In this document: piece by piece, positions 39,667 through 50,711 of the stretch
Layout of the letters: every line of letters begins with the position of its first letter
Position numbering within the stretch: position 1 is the stretch's first letter
Notes under the pieces: model-generated
The model's input: the letters and a program-made list of their open reading frames with translations, nothing else
The model's database searches: none
Told to the model about the DNA's origin: nothing
Made by a program: the position numbers and the translations under genes
Assembly (NCBI RefSeq): GCF_025370935.1
Contig: NC_133495.1
Location: 4,270,646 to 4,334,645 of the forward strand
Source: Choristoneura fumiferana
Lineage: Eukaryota; Arthropoda; Insecta; Lepidoptera; Tortricidae
DNA: 64,000 bases
Direction of reading: 5' to 3'

Positions 39667-39817
39667 ATTGTCTTACCGCAATCCAAAAGCATGGTGTCAC
39701 GAGCGCTTGCATATCGATTGGAAGACAGGGGCTTTTTTACGTGCACCTAAAATACCGGATAAAAGCGGATTCGGGTACGGAGAAAGGGCCGTTTGGCATT
39801 ACGTTGAAATTTTTTGA
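39667..39817 (+). CDS. Candidate terminal exon B of an unrecognised gene
   Basis: Acceptor TTTTAAATTTGCAG ends at 39666. The frame that continues exon A reads LSYRNPKAWCHERLHIDWKT, GAFLRAPKIPDKSGFGYGER and AVWHYVEIF, then TGA. Three Trp, balanced charge and about 47 percent GC argue for coding origin. I do not recognise the family. A second frame of the same segment is also open for about 54 codons, so chance is not excluded. Confidence 0.3.
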
Positions 39818-39986
39818 TTTTCTGGTGTAGATGGAACAGTATGATTTTTAATCAATCAGTATTAATTTTTCAACGAAAGAAAGAAAACATTTATTCGTAA
39901 AAAATAAATAAAATAAAAAGATGCATGTCATGACATGAATTGGTTCCAAATCAGTAATTGCAAGTCTTGCGAACGGTGCTGCGAAC

Positions 39987-40535
39987 GGGGCCTACAATGA
40001 TCTTTTCATAAACGATCCAAACGCAGAGCAGTTCAATTTAGGCACCTAAACTGAATCGTCGAAATTGGTACCACGACGTTTATTTCGTAGAGCTGAGTCT
40101 CAATGGTTTACAAGTGAATGAAAAACCGATATTGTCTCTGGTCTGAAACTGAAACGCTAAGTCGCGAATCAATGAGGAGTTAAGAAGCACAATGTCGTGA
40201 GTAGCTATGAAAAGTTATAAAACTTGAATAGAAGTTTAAAAGTTCTTGAAATTTAAAAATATTCCAAGTAAAACACTTAAAATTCCAAAAGAATTGACAG
40301 AATGAGTAACTTATACTGAATCGCTAAATTTGACACTGAAGGGATTCAATTTCCATTCAAGTTAAGAAGCGTCATGGTACGAAAACCGCTTGAAGTGAGT
40401 GAATGAAAATGTCTGTATCGCTGTCGCTGAACCGTGCTTGAACTGAATCGCAAAAGTAACGTCGTGGTACGAAATAGCGATGCAGTTCAGTTTAGAGCCT
40501 AAACTGAATCGTATTAAGAGAGCGTGGTAGGCCCC
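39987..40535. mobile_element. MITE with GGGGCCTAC ends and long subterminal inverted repeat
   Basis: The ends GGGGCCTAC / GTAGGCCCC are 9-bp inverses. Near the ends, GGCACCTAAACTGAATCGTC with GGTACCACGACGTTT on the left is mirrored by AACGTCGTGGTACGAAAT and GCCTAAACTGAATCG on the right. AACTGAATCG recurs at least four times. About 549 bp, no transposase. Confidence 0.65.
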
Positions 40536-40558
40536 CTGATCTTCTTTTGGGAACATCT

Positions 40559-40685
40559 GGGGCCGTATTGTCTAACGCGTTGACGTTCGCGATCGCTTAA
40601 CTATCTCTTTCTAACATTGGCTTACGTCGTGTGACAGAAAGAAATGGTGAAAACGTGATTCAAAATATTTATCAATAAGGTCTCT
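40559..40685. mobile_element. MITE, family B, copy 2
   Basis: GGGGCCGTATTGTCTAACGC start, CAATAAGGTCTC end, inner TATCTCTTTCTAACATTGGC and GTGTGACAGAAAGAAATGG. Homologous to 3341-3467. Confidence 0.65.
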
Positions 40686-41306
40686 GGTCATCGTATGTCG
40701 ATAAAAAAGACATTTATTTATATATTCTAAGCATGGATGACTCAACTAACCCATTTACCTGGTCATTGAACCTGCAGTTTTCTCAAGCTGCAGCTCTGCG
40801 CGGACGCACAATTGAATGATAGAGCGCTGTGACACAGTGGGTTTGCGTCAAACGACCACATTTACTGCGGCGGTTTTCCATCTGTGTCGGAGGCTATTTT
40901 TATTTCCGTCTTGATGTGTCAGGAATCATTTTAATAGGGTGTTCTTCTTAGATTTCTAAATGAACACCCAGAAAACTATATTTTTCCCATTATTTCAGGC
41001 TAGGGAAGTCGCGGGTAAAAATTAGTTTAGAACAAGGCTGGCCAAACCGGGGCCCGCGGGCTATAAAATTGCCCACCAAGACATTTGAATTTGTCCGCCA
41101 ACGCGTTGATCTGCCCTTGTGTATAATTTTAATAGCTATATAGGTACCTCTAAAACTAAGTAGCTGGGAGCCTCACTTAAAAATCTCTTGGCCAGACTTA
41201 GTCCAGAATATATATAAGCGTATAGTAATAGATCTGTGACGCTATCGTTTGCAAGCACTTAGAGCGTAGACAAAGTTCACCCAATTTTAGAAAAAATAAA
41301 ACCTCT

Positions 41307-41638
41307 TAGTGATGTGCCAACTCGGGATAAACAAAACTCGATTTAACTCGAGTTAAAATTCACGTAACTCGGGTTGAACTTGAGTTACGTAACTCGAGTT
41401 AACTGGATGAAACAGAGAGATTTTTTAAAGTTTTTACCAATTTATTCCCTCACATTCGCACTAATAGTTTAAAAAAAAATGTAGCAGACAAACAAATGAT
41501 ATTTTTATTTGATATTCTTTAATTTTTTATATTATTTTTTATAATGTATTGTGAGAGTTATACTAACTAAAGTAAAAAAGGAAATTATTTAAACTCGAGT
41601 TGATTCGAGTTAAACCCAACTCGAGTTGACCATCACTA
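41307..41638. mobile_element. hAT-like MITE with 8-bp target duplication
   Basis: The ends are TAGTGATG and CATCACTA. The 8-bp AAACCTCT is duplicated on both sides (41299-41306 and 41639-41646). An 8-bp duplication with TAGTGATG-type ends is the hAT signature. The palindromic word AACTCGAGTT and one-base variants recur about nine times within the first 100 and last 60 bases, as expected of subterminal transposase sites. 332 bp, AT-rich interior, no transposase. Confidence 0.85.
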
Positions 41639-41669
41639 AAACCTCTTAATTTAGGACAACATATCTATA

Positions 41670-41728
41670 CAGGGTGTTCTAAGGGGGAGGCCTTTGTTTA
41701 ATAGTGAATGTTTTCTGGTTGATGATTT
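41670..41728 (+). mobile_element. RTE-like LINE 3' tip
   Basis: GGTGTTCTAAGGGGGAGGCC, TTTGTTTAATAGTGAATG and GGTTGATGATT match the last 60 bp of the LINE at 16116-16497. Confidence 0.65.
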
Positions 41729-42032
41729 CCGAAATATTTTAGCTGATCATTAATTTCAAGACACTACATATAGATACTCGATGCTATAAAGATAATGTCG
41801 TGAACAGTGGAAAACAACTAACGTTATCTGCGTGTAGTGAAATCCTAGAATGGTCGTATAATAGAATTAGAGGCATAGAGAAGCTGTCCCACGCGACATG
41901 ACAACTGTACCTATTAGATTATTACTTTTTCGATTGTAATCTCGTTTCTCGTTTCTCGTCTCGATTATTACTCTTTCGGCTGGCTTGGATTGTTTTCACG
42001 AAAATTTTGGCATGGTCTACGGTTGTGTTGCT

Positions 42033-42225
42033 CTGAGGATGAGCTCTGGTAAAAGATGGGTTTGTGTGATTTGTGTGTGTTCTTACAGTGTGGAGGTGGA
42101 GGAACTGCATGAACAGGCATATCTGGCATAAACAGCTATCATAAGGTCGCGGGTGAGCAGAGAAATTCTTTTAGTTCATTGATATGGACCTCTGCAAAGT
42201 AACGCCTGATTCAATAAATTATATA
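42033..42225 (+). mobile_element. Dispersed repeat (CTGAGGATGAGCTC type), copy 2
   Basis: CTCTGAGGATGAGCTCTGGT, then (after loss of the GAAAC part) GTGTGATTTGTGTGTGTTCT, TACAGTGTGGAGGTGGAGGA, CATAAACAGCTATCATAAGG and GCAAAGTAACGCCTGATTCA then ATAAATTAT. Same order as 5727-5885 and 47920-48068. Confidence 0.6.
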
Positions 42226-42246
42226 AGAGCTGAGTTTATTAATTAA

Positions 42247-42300
42247 CAATTGTTTGCCCGCGGCTTCGTACGCGTAAATCATTAGATCCAGGATATGAAT
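42247..42300 (+). mobile_element. Lep1-like 5' fragment
   Basis: TGTTTGCCCGCGGCTTCGTA and CGCGTAAATCATTAGATCC, shared with 52290-52330. Confidence 0.5.
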
Positions 42301-42304
42301 AGAA

Positions 42305-42425
42305 GTATGTATGTAAACTCTTTATTGTACAAAATAAAAGAAACAAAACACAATTGACAAACTTTGAGATACTTGTACAAAGCCGGACTTATCCCTTTAA
42401 GGGATTTCTACCAGTCAACCTTTGA
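42305..42425 (-). mobile_element. LINE 3' tail (complement of ATCCCTTCAGGGAT type)
   Basis: ATGTAAACTCTTTATTGTAC, GATACTTGTACAAAGCCGGA, TATCCCTTTAAGGGATTTCT and ACCAGTCAACCTTTGAG, complementary to 11450-11577. Confidence 0.65.
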
Positions 42426-42552
42426 GTAGATGAGAGGAGCAATCAGTTAGGGTCCGACAAAGAGTAAGTTTAAGAGTGAAAAAAAATTGTGGAAGCTACT
42501 ATACAGTCTTTTAAACAATATAATACATAAACTACAATATAAATTAATAAAC

Positions 42553-42554
<2 letters not shown>

Positions 42555-42595
<41 letters not shown>
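42555..42595. repeat. (TA)n microsatellite, about 40 bp
   Basis: Twenty TA repeats, 30 bp before a long polypurine strand. Confidence 0.95.
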
Positions 42596-42596
<1 letters not shown>

Positions 42597-42628
42597 CCAT
42601 AATACATATTATAAATGCGAATATAAAA

Positions 42629-42718
42629 CAAAGGAAAGAAAAAGGAAGAAGAAGGAAGAGAAAGGGAAGAAAGGAGGAGGAGGAGAAGGGGGAGAAAGGA
42701 GGAAGGAGGAAGAAGTTT
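42629..42718. repeat. Polypurine tract, about 90 bp
   Basis: Almost only A and G for about 90 bases (GGAAAG, GAAGAAGGAAG and GGAGGAGGAGAAGGGG types). Open frames across it on both strands are low-complexity artefacts. Confidence 0.9.
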
Positions 42719-43395
42719 CGGCATTTTACTAAATTCCCACGGGAATTCCATCGTAGAGTTCATTGACGTTATATACAACGTGTTATTTGTGATTTCCGTT
42801 AACTTTAACAACATATTCAACAGGTCAAATGAAGTAATTTCTCCGAGACACTAGTGGCCTAACTGTAGGTAGGTTGTGTAAAACATAATCAAGAATTAAA
42901 ATAATTAATTATAAAAAATAGCAGTAAAACAGTGTGAAGGTCCTTAATATTATAGCACACACACAGACATACACACGACGGGGCACACAAACTTTCGCAA
43001 TATAATTTCTTTTACATTTATATTTTACATGAAAAAAGAAATATTTTTTTTTCATCACCAACCTCAGCTTCTGAACTCTACATAAAGCGTGTCAACTAAA
43101 TACAGTAGACGACAAAATAAATGTTTTTACAAAACCAAAGCACTTAGTAAGACATTGAAGTGGTCAAATTTAGGAAGACGTTATCTTAGTTGGCGTCGTC
43201 CCCCGTTTTAACCGTCACTTTAACTAGTAGATAAGCCCATGTCTGTAGGTGGCATGCTCGGGAGATGAATCCAACATCCCTCGAATAGACAACAGGGGAT
43301 ACAGAATTGTCATAAAATAATGTTCTAATATTTGACCTAGCTAAAAGAAAGTAGGGCCACGGAATTGCATTACTAATAATAAATAATAATAATAA

Positions 43396-43400
<5 letters not shown>
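42719..43400. other. Intergenic, nothing assignable
   Basis: AT-rich. A short piece with TAAATTCCCACGGGAATTCC (a palindrome-rich word common in the Lep1-like units) is at about 42728. No gene. Confidence 0.35.
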
Positions 43401-43436
<36 letters not shown>

Positions 43437-43440
43437 CACA
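43401..43440. repeat. (AC)n microsatellite
   Basis: About 15 AC repeats followed by GCACACAGCACACAAAC. Confidence 0.95.
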
Positions 43441-44239
43441 CAAACATCACGCCTGTATTCCAAAATGGGATAGGCAGAGCACACGAAACGTTACCGCTTC
43501 GGAGCCACTAATAAAATGTATATATTATTATTTATATAATTACTATTATTATCATTATTTATTTTATTACTTCTATTCTGTTTTTTTTAATAAAATTCCT
43601 TACCTAAAAATTGATGCCTATTATTATTAATATAACAAGACAAATAAATTTCATTCAATTAAATGTATCCAGATAAAAACGCAAACTTTGATTTCATTTT
43701 AGCGACGAAACTCAAGTGGACATTCTCTTTTGATTTGACTGTACCTACTTATACAAATCGATGGATCCCGAGAGATTTTTACAAAATCCTTGTCCACTTC
43801 TAAAAGGAACCTTTCTGATACAATTTCAGCTTTCTAGATCTTAGTTTAGGCTGGGCAGTGGTAATATGTTCGTTATAGATATTAAAAATATTACCTGCCA
43901 CTTCTATTAATTCCTATGCGTGCGGGCGGCGCGTGCGCATAGATACCAACATTCCCGCCAGAAAGCTACGATAAACTAAAACCTGAGATAAATCCTTTTA
44001 ACAGCATATTTGGCTGTCGTTATTTTGCAGGGGATTCTTTGTTTTGACAGGGCTTTTAACTTTTTATAAGTTGTTCCCTTGAATGCATACAATTTTGTTA
44101 GAATGAGTGCAATACAATAAAATAACTCTTTATACACCACAATAGTAAGCGATACACAAACAGGTACACAGAGAGAAAATTACAAGGTAAGCAATCAGCG
44201 GCCTTATTGCTTCAGAGCGATCTCTTCTAATCAACCTTT

Positions 44240-44847
44240 TTAGGGTTCCGTAGCCAAAATGGCAAAAACGGAACCCTTATAGCTTCGGCATGTGTGTCTG
44301 TATGTCTGTCTGTCTGTCCGTCCGCGGCTTTGCTCAGGGACTATCAATGCTAGAAAGCTGTAATTTTGCACGGATGTATATGTAAACTATGCCGACAAAA
44401 TAGTACAATAAAAAATTATAAAAAAACTCATCCAATCCTATAGTGTGGAGTAACGTTGGATTGGTCTTTTAAAACCATTAGGGGTTTGCTAAGACGATTT
44501 TTCGATTCAGTGATATTTTCGCAAAATATTCAACTTTAAAGTGCAAATTTTATTAAAATCGAGCGTCCCCCCCCCCCCTCTAAAATCTAAACCGGTGGGT
44601 GGAAAATTTGAAAAAATTCAGGATGGTAGTAAGTATATCAAACTTTCAAGGAAAACTATAACGGCCAAGTTTGCTTGAGAATTATTAGTAGTTTATGAGT
44701 AAATTGCAGCCTAAGGTATAAAATATACCTAAACTTGGAAGATTCCGTATAAAATACGAAATCCTTAAAAAATATTACTTAATTTTTTCGTAATGGCTAC
44801 GGAACCCTATTTTGGGCGTGACCCATACGCTCTTGGCCGGTTTTTTT
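44240..44847 (+). mobile_element. Dispersed repeat with GGTTCCGTAGCCA, about 608 bp
   Basis: Starts TAGGGTTCCGTAGCCAAAAT and carries GGCAAAAACGGAACCCTTAT, a GTCTGT run, TAATTTTGCACGGATGTATA, and a C10 run. It ends TGGCTACGGAACCCTA, TTTTGGGCGTGACCCATACG and CTCTTGGCCGGTTTTTTT. The first 16 bases are exactly inverted at about 44794-44809, but the unit extends beyond, so this is not a simple TIR element. The inverted second copy is 46831-47394. Confidence 0.7.
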
Positions 44848-46830
44848 CATTAAGATGCTATTAAACATTGTACGAATCAGGAAAACCATTAAAATATAAA
44901 CTAAACATTAAAAAAACATGACAATGTAATTTTTTGTATCAAGGATAATACTCGTAATTCATGTCCTTATTTAGTGTAACGTAAAGCTTAATAAATCATT
45001 AAAATTTAATAACCATCCAAAACGAAACCTTGCAAAGCAATCATTACGTCCATCAAAATAAAGTTGTTTTTCCAAATAAATAGACGGTGAATTCTAAATC
45101 ATGCAAATCTGAAGATAATTTACATTTGACAAACCCATTCCCTTATCAGGATAGTATTCGTAAATACAACTTACAGGGTGACTGACACAAGCATAATAGC
45201 TCATTAATCGATAAAAATCGATTGACATCGATCGCGAAAAGTACGTTGCTCCCGGCCTAAAAAAAATGATAATACGAACGCCAATGCAGTGACGCGCATC
45301 TCTGCATTATTTGGACGAAATCACTTCAAAAAAACAATAACTTATTATACCTACAGCCCATTGTCTACTCTAAAAGTTACTAAATACGATGAAATGTGCC
45401 AAAAAGATATCAGTCTTTTATTACGTTTGGAACTGAAAGGTAACTTGGTACATTTGGATGGGTGCGTTGTATTTTAAATTCTAGTGTTTGGGAATAGAGT
45501 CGAAAAAGTCAGTGTGTTTTTGGAGCTGTTCGGTACGTTCGTGGAAGTTCGCTTAGTGAGCTAGTGTAGCCTGAATACTAAGAAGGCTAGGCCAGGAGCA
45601 AGCTAAAAAAATATACTTTTTTTATAAAGACATCACTGACATTATGTTCTAAGTATTTAATAATATTACAAAATGTTTCATTTATCAAACGAAACATATA
45701 TAAATAATTTCCAGTTACAATAAATTTTATTAAAGCGTTATTTCGATATCTCGAATAGTTTGTACCAAACATTCAATTTTGACACCAATGTGTGTCTGTC
45801 TATTGTTGCATCGTAGCTCTCAAACGGATGGATCAACTTCAATGTGTTTTATTTCCTGTTGACACTTTTTTTATTTCCTTGCAAAATGAAGTTAAACCTA
45901 AATGTTTTTTATACATTTTATTCTAATTAGAGTAATGATGAGATACTTGAGCTTGCATTCTCTGCAATGCACGCGTACATTAATGATTCCACCCAGTTGA
46001 CGTTTCTCTACGCCCCCATTGGTTGGAAACTCCAGTAATAGTGAATTCTTCAAAAACGAAAGCAGCTAAGTCACATTGACATTGCAGCAAGATTTTAAAA
46101 TTTACCGCATATACTCGTATAATTGGAAGTACAGTCACTAATTAACGTTAGGATATTGAAAAGTCCCAATTTCCTACATACCCTCCTGACTCACACAGGA
46201 GGTTATGTGTCACTGTAATAGTTAATCGGAAATTTCATCCCAGCCGCATACTTCATAGGGAAACTTAAGACTTAAAATATATTTAATTATGACTTATATT
46301 ACTCACTCGAGTGAAGATAGAATAATGTAGGCTACTCTAGAATTGCTAACAATAAGTATCTATTTAAGTTAATTAAAATCATGAAATTTCATCATCCTTA
46401 GGTACTAATAAATGCAATAGTGAGTTTGTTTTTTTGTTCCGTTTTCATGCTTTCACGACTGATCCGATTATAGTGAAATTTTCCATACATAATTATTGAA
46501 AGACCAGAGTGAAATACCTTGAATGTTCGTCGTTAAACGAATTATTAAGGCAAAATCGCGGGTAATATGTAGTTGAGAAATAAGTACCAATATAACTTTA
46601 ACTCAGACATTAGACTAAGTTAAATTAGTTTCAATCAATAATGCAGCCAGGAGATTACAAATATAAAAGTCTTTAAACCATCAGTGCCTAAAAAATAATT
46701 AAGGTAAAAAAGTGCATAATTTTAATTTACCTGGTATGGAACGATGGGTATCGCTTTATCAGTTCAGTTAGGTATCTTGGATGTATTTAACAAGATATTA
46801 TATAAGATTTGTTTAACTTTTTTTATTATA
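44848..46830. other. Intergenic, nothing assignable
   Basis: AT-rich. A weak TA-flanked inverted pattern TACAGTCAC ... GTGTCACTGTA spans 46131-46218 and may be a decayed mariner-like MITE. No gene is supported; the short frame 45289-45477 has no splice or domain support. Confidence 0.35.
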
Positions 46831-47394
46831 AAAAACCGACCTATAGCGTGTCGGACACGCCCAAGATAGGTTTTCGTAGCCGTTACGAAAAAAATAAGTA
46901 ATATTTTTCTAAGTACTTATCATTTTGTATGGAATCTTCCAGTTTTTTTATGCTGCTATTTATTCTTAAACTACTAATAATTCTCAAGCAAACTTAACCG
47001 TTATCGTTTTACTTGTAAATTTGATATACGTACTATCATCATGAATATTTTCAAATTTTTCAAACCAATAGTTTAGGTTTTAGAGAGGGTGGGAGACGCT
47101 CGATTTTAATGAAAATTTTCACTTTAAAGTTGAATATTTCGCAAACAGATTACTGAATCGAAAAATTGCCTTCACGTCCCCCAATGATTTTAAAAAACCT
47201 ATCCGACGATACCCCACACCATAGGGTTGGATAAGATTTTTTTTTACCATTTTGTTGGCATTATTGCTACATATATCCGTGCAAATTAACAGCTTTCTAG
47301 CACTTATAGTCACTGAGCAAAGCCGCGGACGGACAGACAGACGTGCATGGCGAAACTATAAGGGTGCCGTATTTGCCATTTTGGCTACGGCTAA
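46831..47394 (-). mobile_element. Dispersed repeat with GGTTCCGTAGCCA, inverted copy
   Basis: AAAAACCGACCTATAGCGTG, GGACACGCCCAAGATAGGTT, then ACCGTTATCGTTTT, GGGTGGGAGACGCTCGATTT, CCGTGCAAATTAACAGC, GACGGACAGACAGACG and ATTTGCCATTTTGGCTACGG. Complement of 44240-44847. Confidence 0.7.
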
Positions 47395-47919
47395 CATGAA
47401 AAAATACCACCGCCTCCTGGCCTACAATGCCTTCTAAGTCCACCTAGAAGCGCCGCTCGATAAATCTAAGCCTATGGCCAGCTCTTATCGTGTCATCAAC
47501 ATATTATTATATGCTATGACTAAAATACAACTGTCAAAAATGGCATCTACCGTCTTTGTTCTATTTTTTTCTGACACATCAATAACCATCACACTTCTAG
47601 TTACAAACATACAAAACAAGCGAATCTAAACTCTGTTTCAAAGCAGTTAGAGCTTAGTGATTGTTTGTTGACTGTGGAATTAAATTGATGAATAGGTGTC
47701 GACGGACGGTCAACAGAATCTAGGCCATAAGTAGTGGAATAAATTGGTAGGCTATTGGTATGATAATTAGGCGTTGTCTTAGTTTTATACGCCGTCGGGA
47801 CTTTTTAGGTAGCTATTTGTTTAGGCCTTAGGGTAGACAGGGCCCCTTGATAGAGTTTGAAAGCCTCTAAAATCATCTGTAGATTCTTCTAATGTTACAC
47901 ACGTGAGGTCCGGCAGTTA

Positions 47920-48068
47920 AATTGTGTTCTTACAGTGTAGGTCGAGGAGCTGCATGAACACACATATATTGCATAAACGTAGCTATCATAAGGTCACGGG
48001 TGAGCACAGTAATTGTTTTAGTTCATTGATATGGATCTCTGCAAAGTAACGCCTGATTCAATAAATTT
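47920..48068 (+). mobile_element. Dispersed repeat (ACGCCTGATTCAATAAAT end), copy 3
   Basis: GTGTTCTTACAGTGTAGGTC, GAGGAGCTGCATGAACACAC, CATAAACGTAGCTATCATAA, TTTTAGTTCATTGATATGGA and AAAGTAACGCCTGATTCAAT. The 5' motif is missing. Confidence 0.6.
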
Positions 48069-48289
48069 GTAGATCTTATGTTACCTATCTAATATAGGAT
48101 AAATTCTTACTTTGAACTTTAAACTTTGACTCCCCACTGAAATTTCCGGTTATATATATTGAATAAAACCCGTTACGAATTAGTTTCGTCTTCTCTTTCC
48201 TGAAAATCAGCAACGCGCCTGTAACTGCTCGGATGGTTTTTGAATGTTTTGGTGAGGGTGCGCAGGAAATTCCTCCATCTCCATTTTGC

Positions 48290-48360
48290 CAACAAAAGAA
48301 AAGAAAGAAAGAAAGAAAAGTTTATTTTGGCTCCAAAAAAGTACCACCTAAAACTAAGAC
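48290..48360 (-). mobile_element. LINE tail remnant with (GAAA)n
   Basis: GAAAAGAAAGAAAGAAAGAA AAGTTTATTTTGGCTCC is a minus-strand-type retroelement tail. No coding part visible. Confidence 0.4.
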
Positions 48361-48534
48361 TAGAACTAGCACTAAAACTATGTTACTAGGTGACACGGCA
48401 GGATACCAAAAAGGGTCTCCACTCAGCATGTGTTGCCGCACATTATGTGTAGTAACGCTGGTTTACAGCAGCGGGCAACGGACTTACAGGCGGAGAGAGC
48501 GTCTTCATCCCTTACTCGTATATAGTTAGTATTG

Positions 48535-48714
48535 CATTGGCTCGCACGAAGCGGTTAGCTTCATCATTCATAATGCGAACTGCTAAGGAATGGAATTCGC
48601 TCCCGTCGTCTGTAGGCATTTTCGGATAAATACAGTTACATCTTTGGCCTCATCTGCACTTAACATCAGGTGATGTAGAGGTCAATCATGGTCAGTTTCA
48701 TGTAAAAATAAAAT
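48535..48714 (+). mobile_element. LINE ORF2 C-terminus and 3' tail (CR1/Jockey-like)
   Basis: From about 48540 the plus strand reads ARTKRLASSFIMRTAKEWNS LPSSVGIFG and a stop. This matches the common end of CR1- and Jockey-like ORFs (RTKR...SF..RTA..WNSLP). The tail has GCACTTAACATCAGGTGATG and ends in ATGTAAAAATAAA. The reading frame is cut a few residues short of the family end. Confidence 0.7.
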
Positions 48715-48837
48715 GTTGCGAGCGAGTATAGACCATTTCATACCACCACCCGACCCACTTCTTTATACGCCTATTAAAAACAATATTTCCCGAATTATAA
48801 CAAGGTGGAAGCTCAATATAATGAAACATATTTATGT

Positions 48838-49050
48838 ACTAGCTTTTGCCCGCGGCTCCGCCCGCGTGGTGTTCGGTTATCGCGCGCTGTTCCCTCGGGA
48901 ACTGTGCATTTTTCCGGGATAAAAAATAGCCTACGTCACTCTCGGGCCCATAAATCTCTATGCCAAAAATCACGTCGATCCGTCGCTCCGTTACGGCTGA
49001 AAGACGGACAAACACACAAACACACTTTCGCATTTATAATATTAGTATGG
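48838..49050 (+). mobile_element. Lep1-like repeat, complete-looking copy
   Basis: Starts ACTAGCTTTTGCCCGCGGCT, continues TCGCGCGCTGTTCCCTCGGG, TTTTCCGGGATAAAAAATAG, CGTCGATCCGTCGCTCCGTT, and ends TTCGCATTTATAATATTAGT then ATGGAT. Length about 213 bp. The start and end words are those of the Lep1 repeat, described as a Helitron-type non-autonomous element of Lepidoptera; I rely on memory for that name. Open frames in it are not genes. Confidence 0.75.
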
Positions 49051-49826
49051 ATGTATGTAACGAGATAATAAGTATGCGTTAATATACGTTGGTGCGGATA
49101 GCATTGCCACGCTCGCACGCGCCGGCCTCAGCGTACACAAATACAGCAGGCCGCTAAAGGTTATTATACATTAGAGACTATTCGAACGTTGTGTGGGCAC
49201 ATTCTGTTGACATGTACAGGACGTCTATAAAATAATCGAAAATGCCATCAAATTCTGCGCCCATTCGCAAAAAAGGCGGTTGAAGCGCACGACTATGACC
49301 CTAAAATTGTATTGTATTGTGAAACTAACACAGTAACAGTTTCAGTTCTACATATAAAAACTATGCTGATCTGGGACCACTTCGGAATTTCGCAAAAAAC
49401 TTCTTTTTTAATTTTCCACGTGTAAGTACTGTGTGTTCTGTAATTTTATTACGAATTGCGAATAAATGTTTGTCTTCTATTTTATTCTATAAAATTGACA
49501 GCTAAATATTAACAACAATAGTTTTTAAAATTAAGTAAGCAACTGGTGCTGTTATTTTGTATTGTATTGTATTTTGTATTTATTATTGCATACATGTAAT
49601 AAAAGCTCTTAAAGTTAACATGAACCCTGGTAGGGTATAGCATAGCATTTGTTGTTGTAATTTGCATTGGCCTAAGAGCTATCCTTTCATTACAATCATT
49701 TCCAACAATAGGATTTATGTTTATGTCTAATAAACAAAAGTCTTGCTGTTCAGTTTTCTATTTAAGATGAGATTTCCATAATTTAGGGAACTTCATACAC
49801 ACTATTGAATTTCTTTACGGATGTAG
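49051..49826. other. Intergenic, nothing assignable
   Basis: A small GC-rich patch at 49105-49160 (CGCTCGCACGCGCCGGCCTC) and AT-rich DNA with a TTGTATTGTATT run at 49558. No gene. Confidence 0.35.
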
Positions 49827-49970
49827 GTATTCAGGTTTCCTCACGATGTTTTCCTTCACCCTAAAGTTCTTGATAAATGTCAAGTGTAAATTCGCACATA
49901 CTTAATTGGGTTCGAACCCAAGACCCTCTGCTTGAGGGGCAATATATCTAGGCTACCACGACTCTACACT
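49827..49970 (-). mobile_element. SINE, tRNA-headed, minus strand
   Basis: CAGGTTTCCTCACGATGTTT, CCTTCACCCTAAAGTTCTTG, TAATTGGGTTCGAACCCAAG (B box GGGTTCGAACCC is palindromic here), CTGCTTGAGGGGCAATAT and GGCTACCACGACTCTAC. Head and core in the order expected on the minus strand. Confidence 0.65.
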
Positions 49971-50711
49971 TACACGAATCTGTTGATTAGATACACGATC
50001 AAAAAGTTCGTCTAATAAATATGAAATCATGTTATGTCAAATGACCATTATCTATGTATTGTGTCAATTATTAATTTTAAACTTTATGTATTTTGTGATA
50101 TTGCAGGTACTTCGTCTACTGTCGCCTCTTTCCACAACGAACGCGCTTGGGCAACTCCAACATTAGCAACTAATAAACAATTAGGCAAACTAATAAAGTT
50201 AGAAGCATCTTAAGCAAGTAGGTCAATATTAATAAGAGGCGAGGACGATTGCCTAAATGATTTTAATTAAAATATTATTTTACTTCGGCCTTCGTTTTGT
50301 TCTGTGCGTAAAACTTGTAACTGCGTGCTCCACGTACATTATTTTGTAACATATTTTGTAATAAGTCTTAGATGATATAACGTTAAGAGTCGCAAAAAAA
50401 TAAGCAAGTTTTTTCTTAAATTAGTGAGAACTGCAGCCCAAGCCTTCTGGTTCTGACGATGAATTGCAATCTTACATTTTATTGACATCTTCTACAACAT
50501 CTCTACTCTCTGGACAAAGATCGAAATTTCGAGTATGTATGTAGAGTTCCTTCTTAGGAATGTTCTAATATTGTAAATTATTTGATTAGATGAATAAGGA
50601 ATATTATTAATTGCACATCAAATAAATAATTGCCTTACCTATAATAATACCTTTGTATGTACATCAATTAAACTATTTCAATACAAATAAACTATACAAA
50701 ATTTACTACAA

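Noticed and set aside
42470..42820. 116-codon minus-strand frame
   Set aside because: Produced by the TA and polypurine tracts (poly Ser/Leu/Ile/Tyr).
48805..49118. Overlapping frames at a Lep1-like repeat
   Set aside because: Produced by the repeat unit 48838-49050; the same frames occur in its copies.
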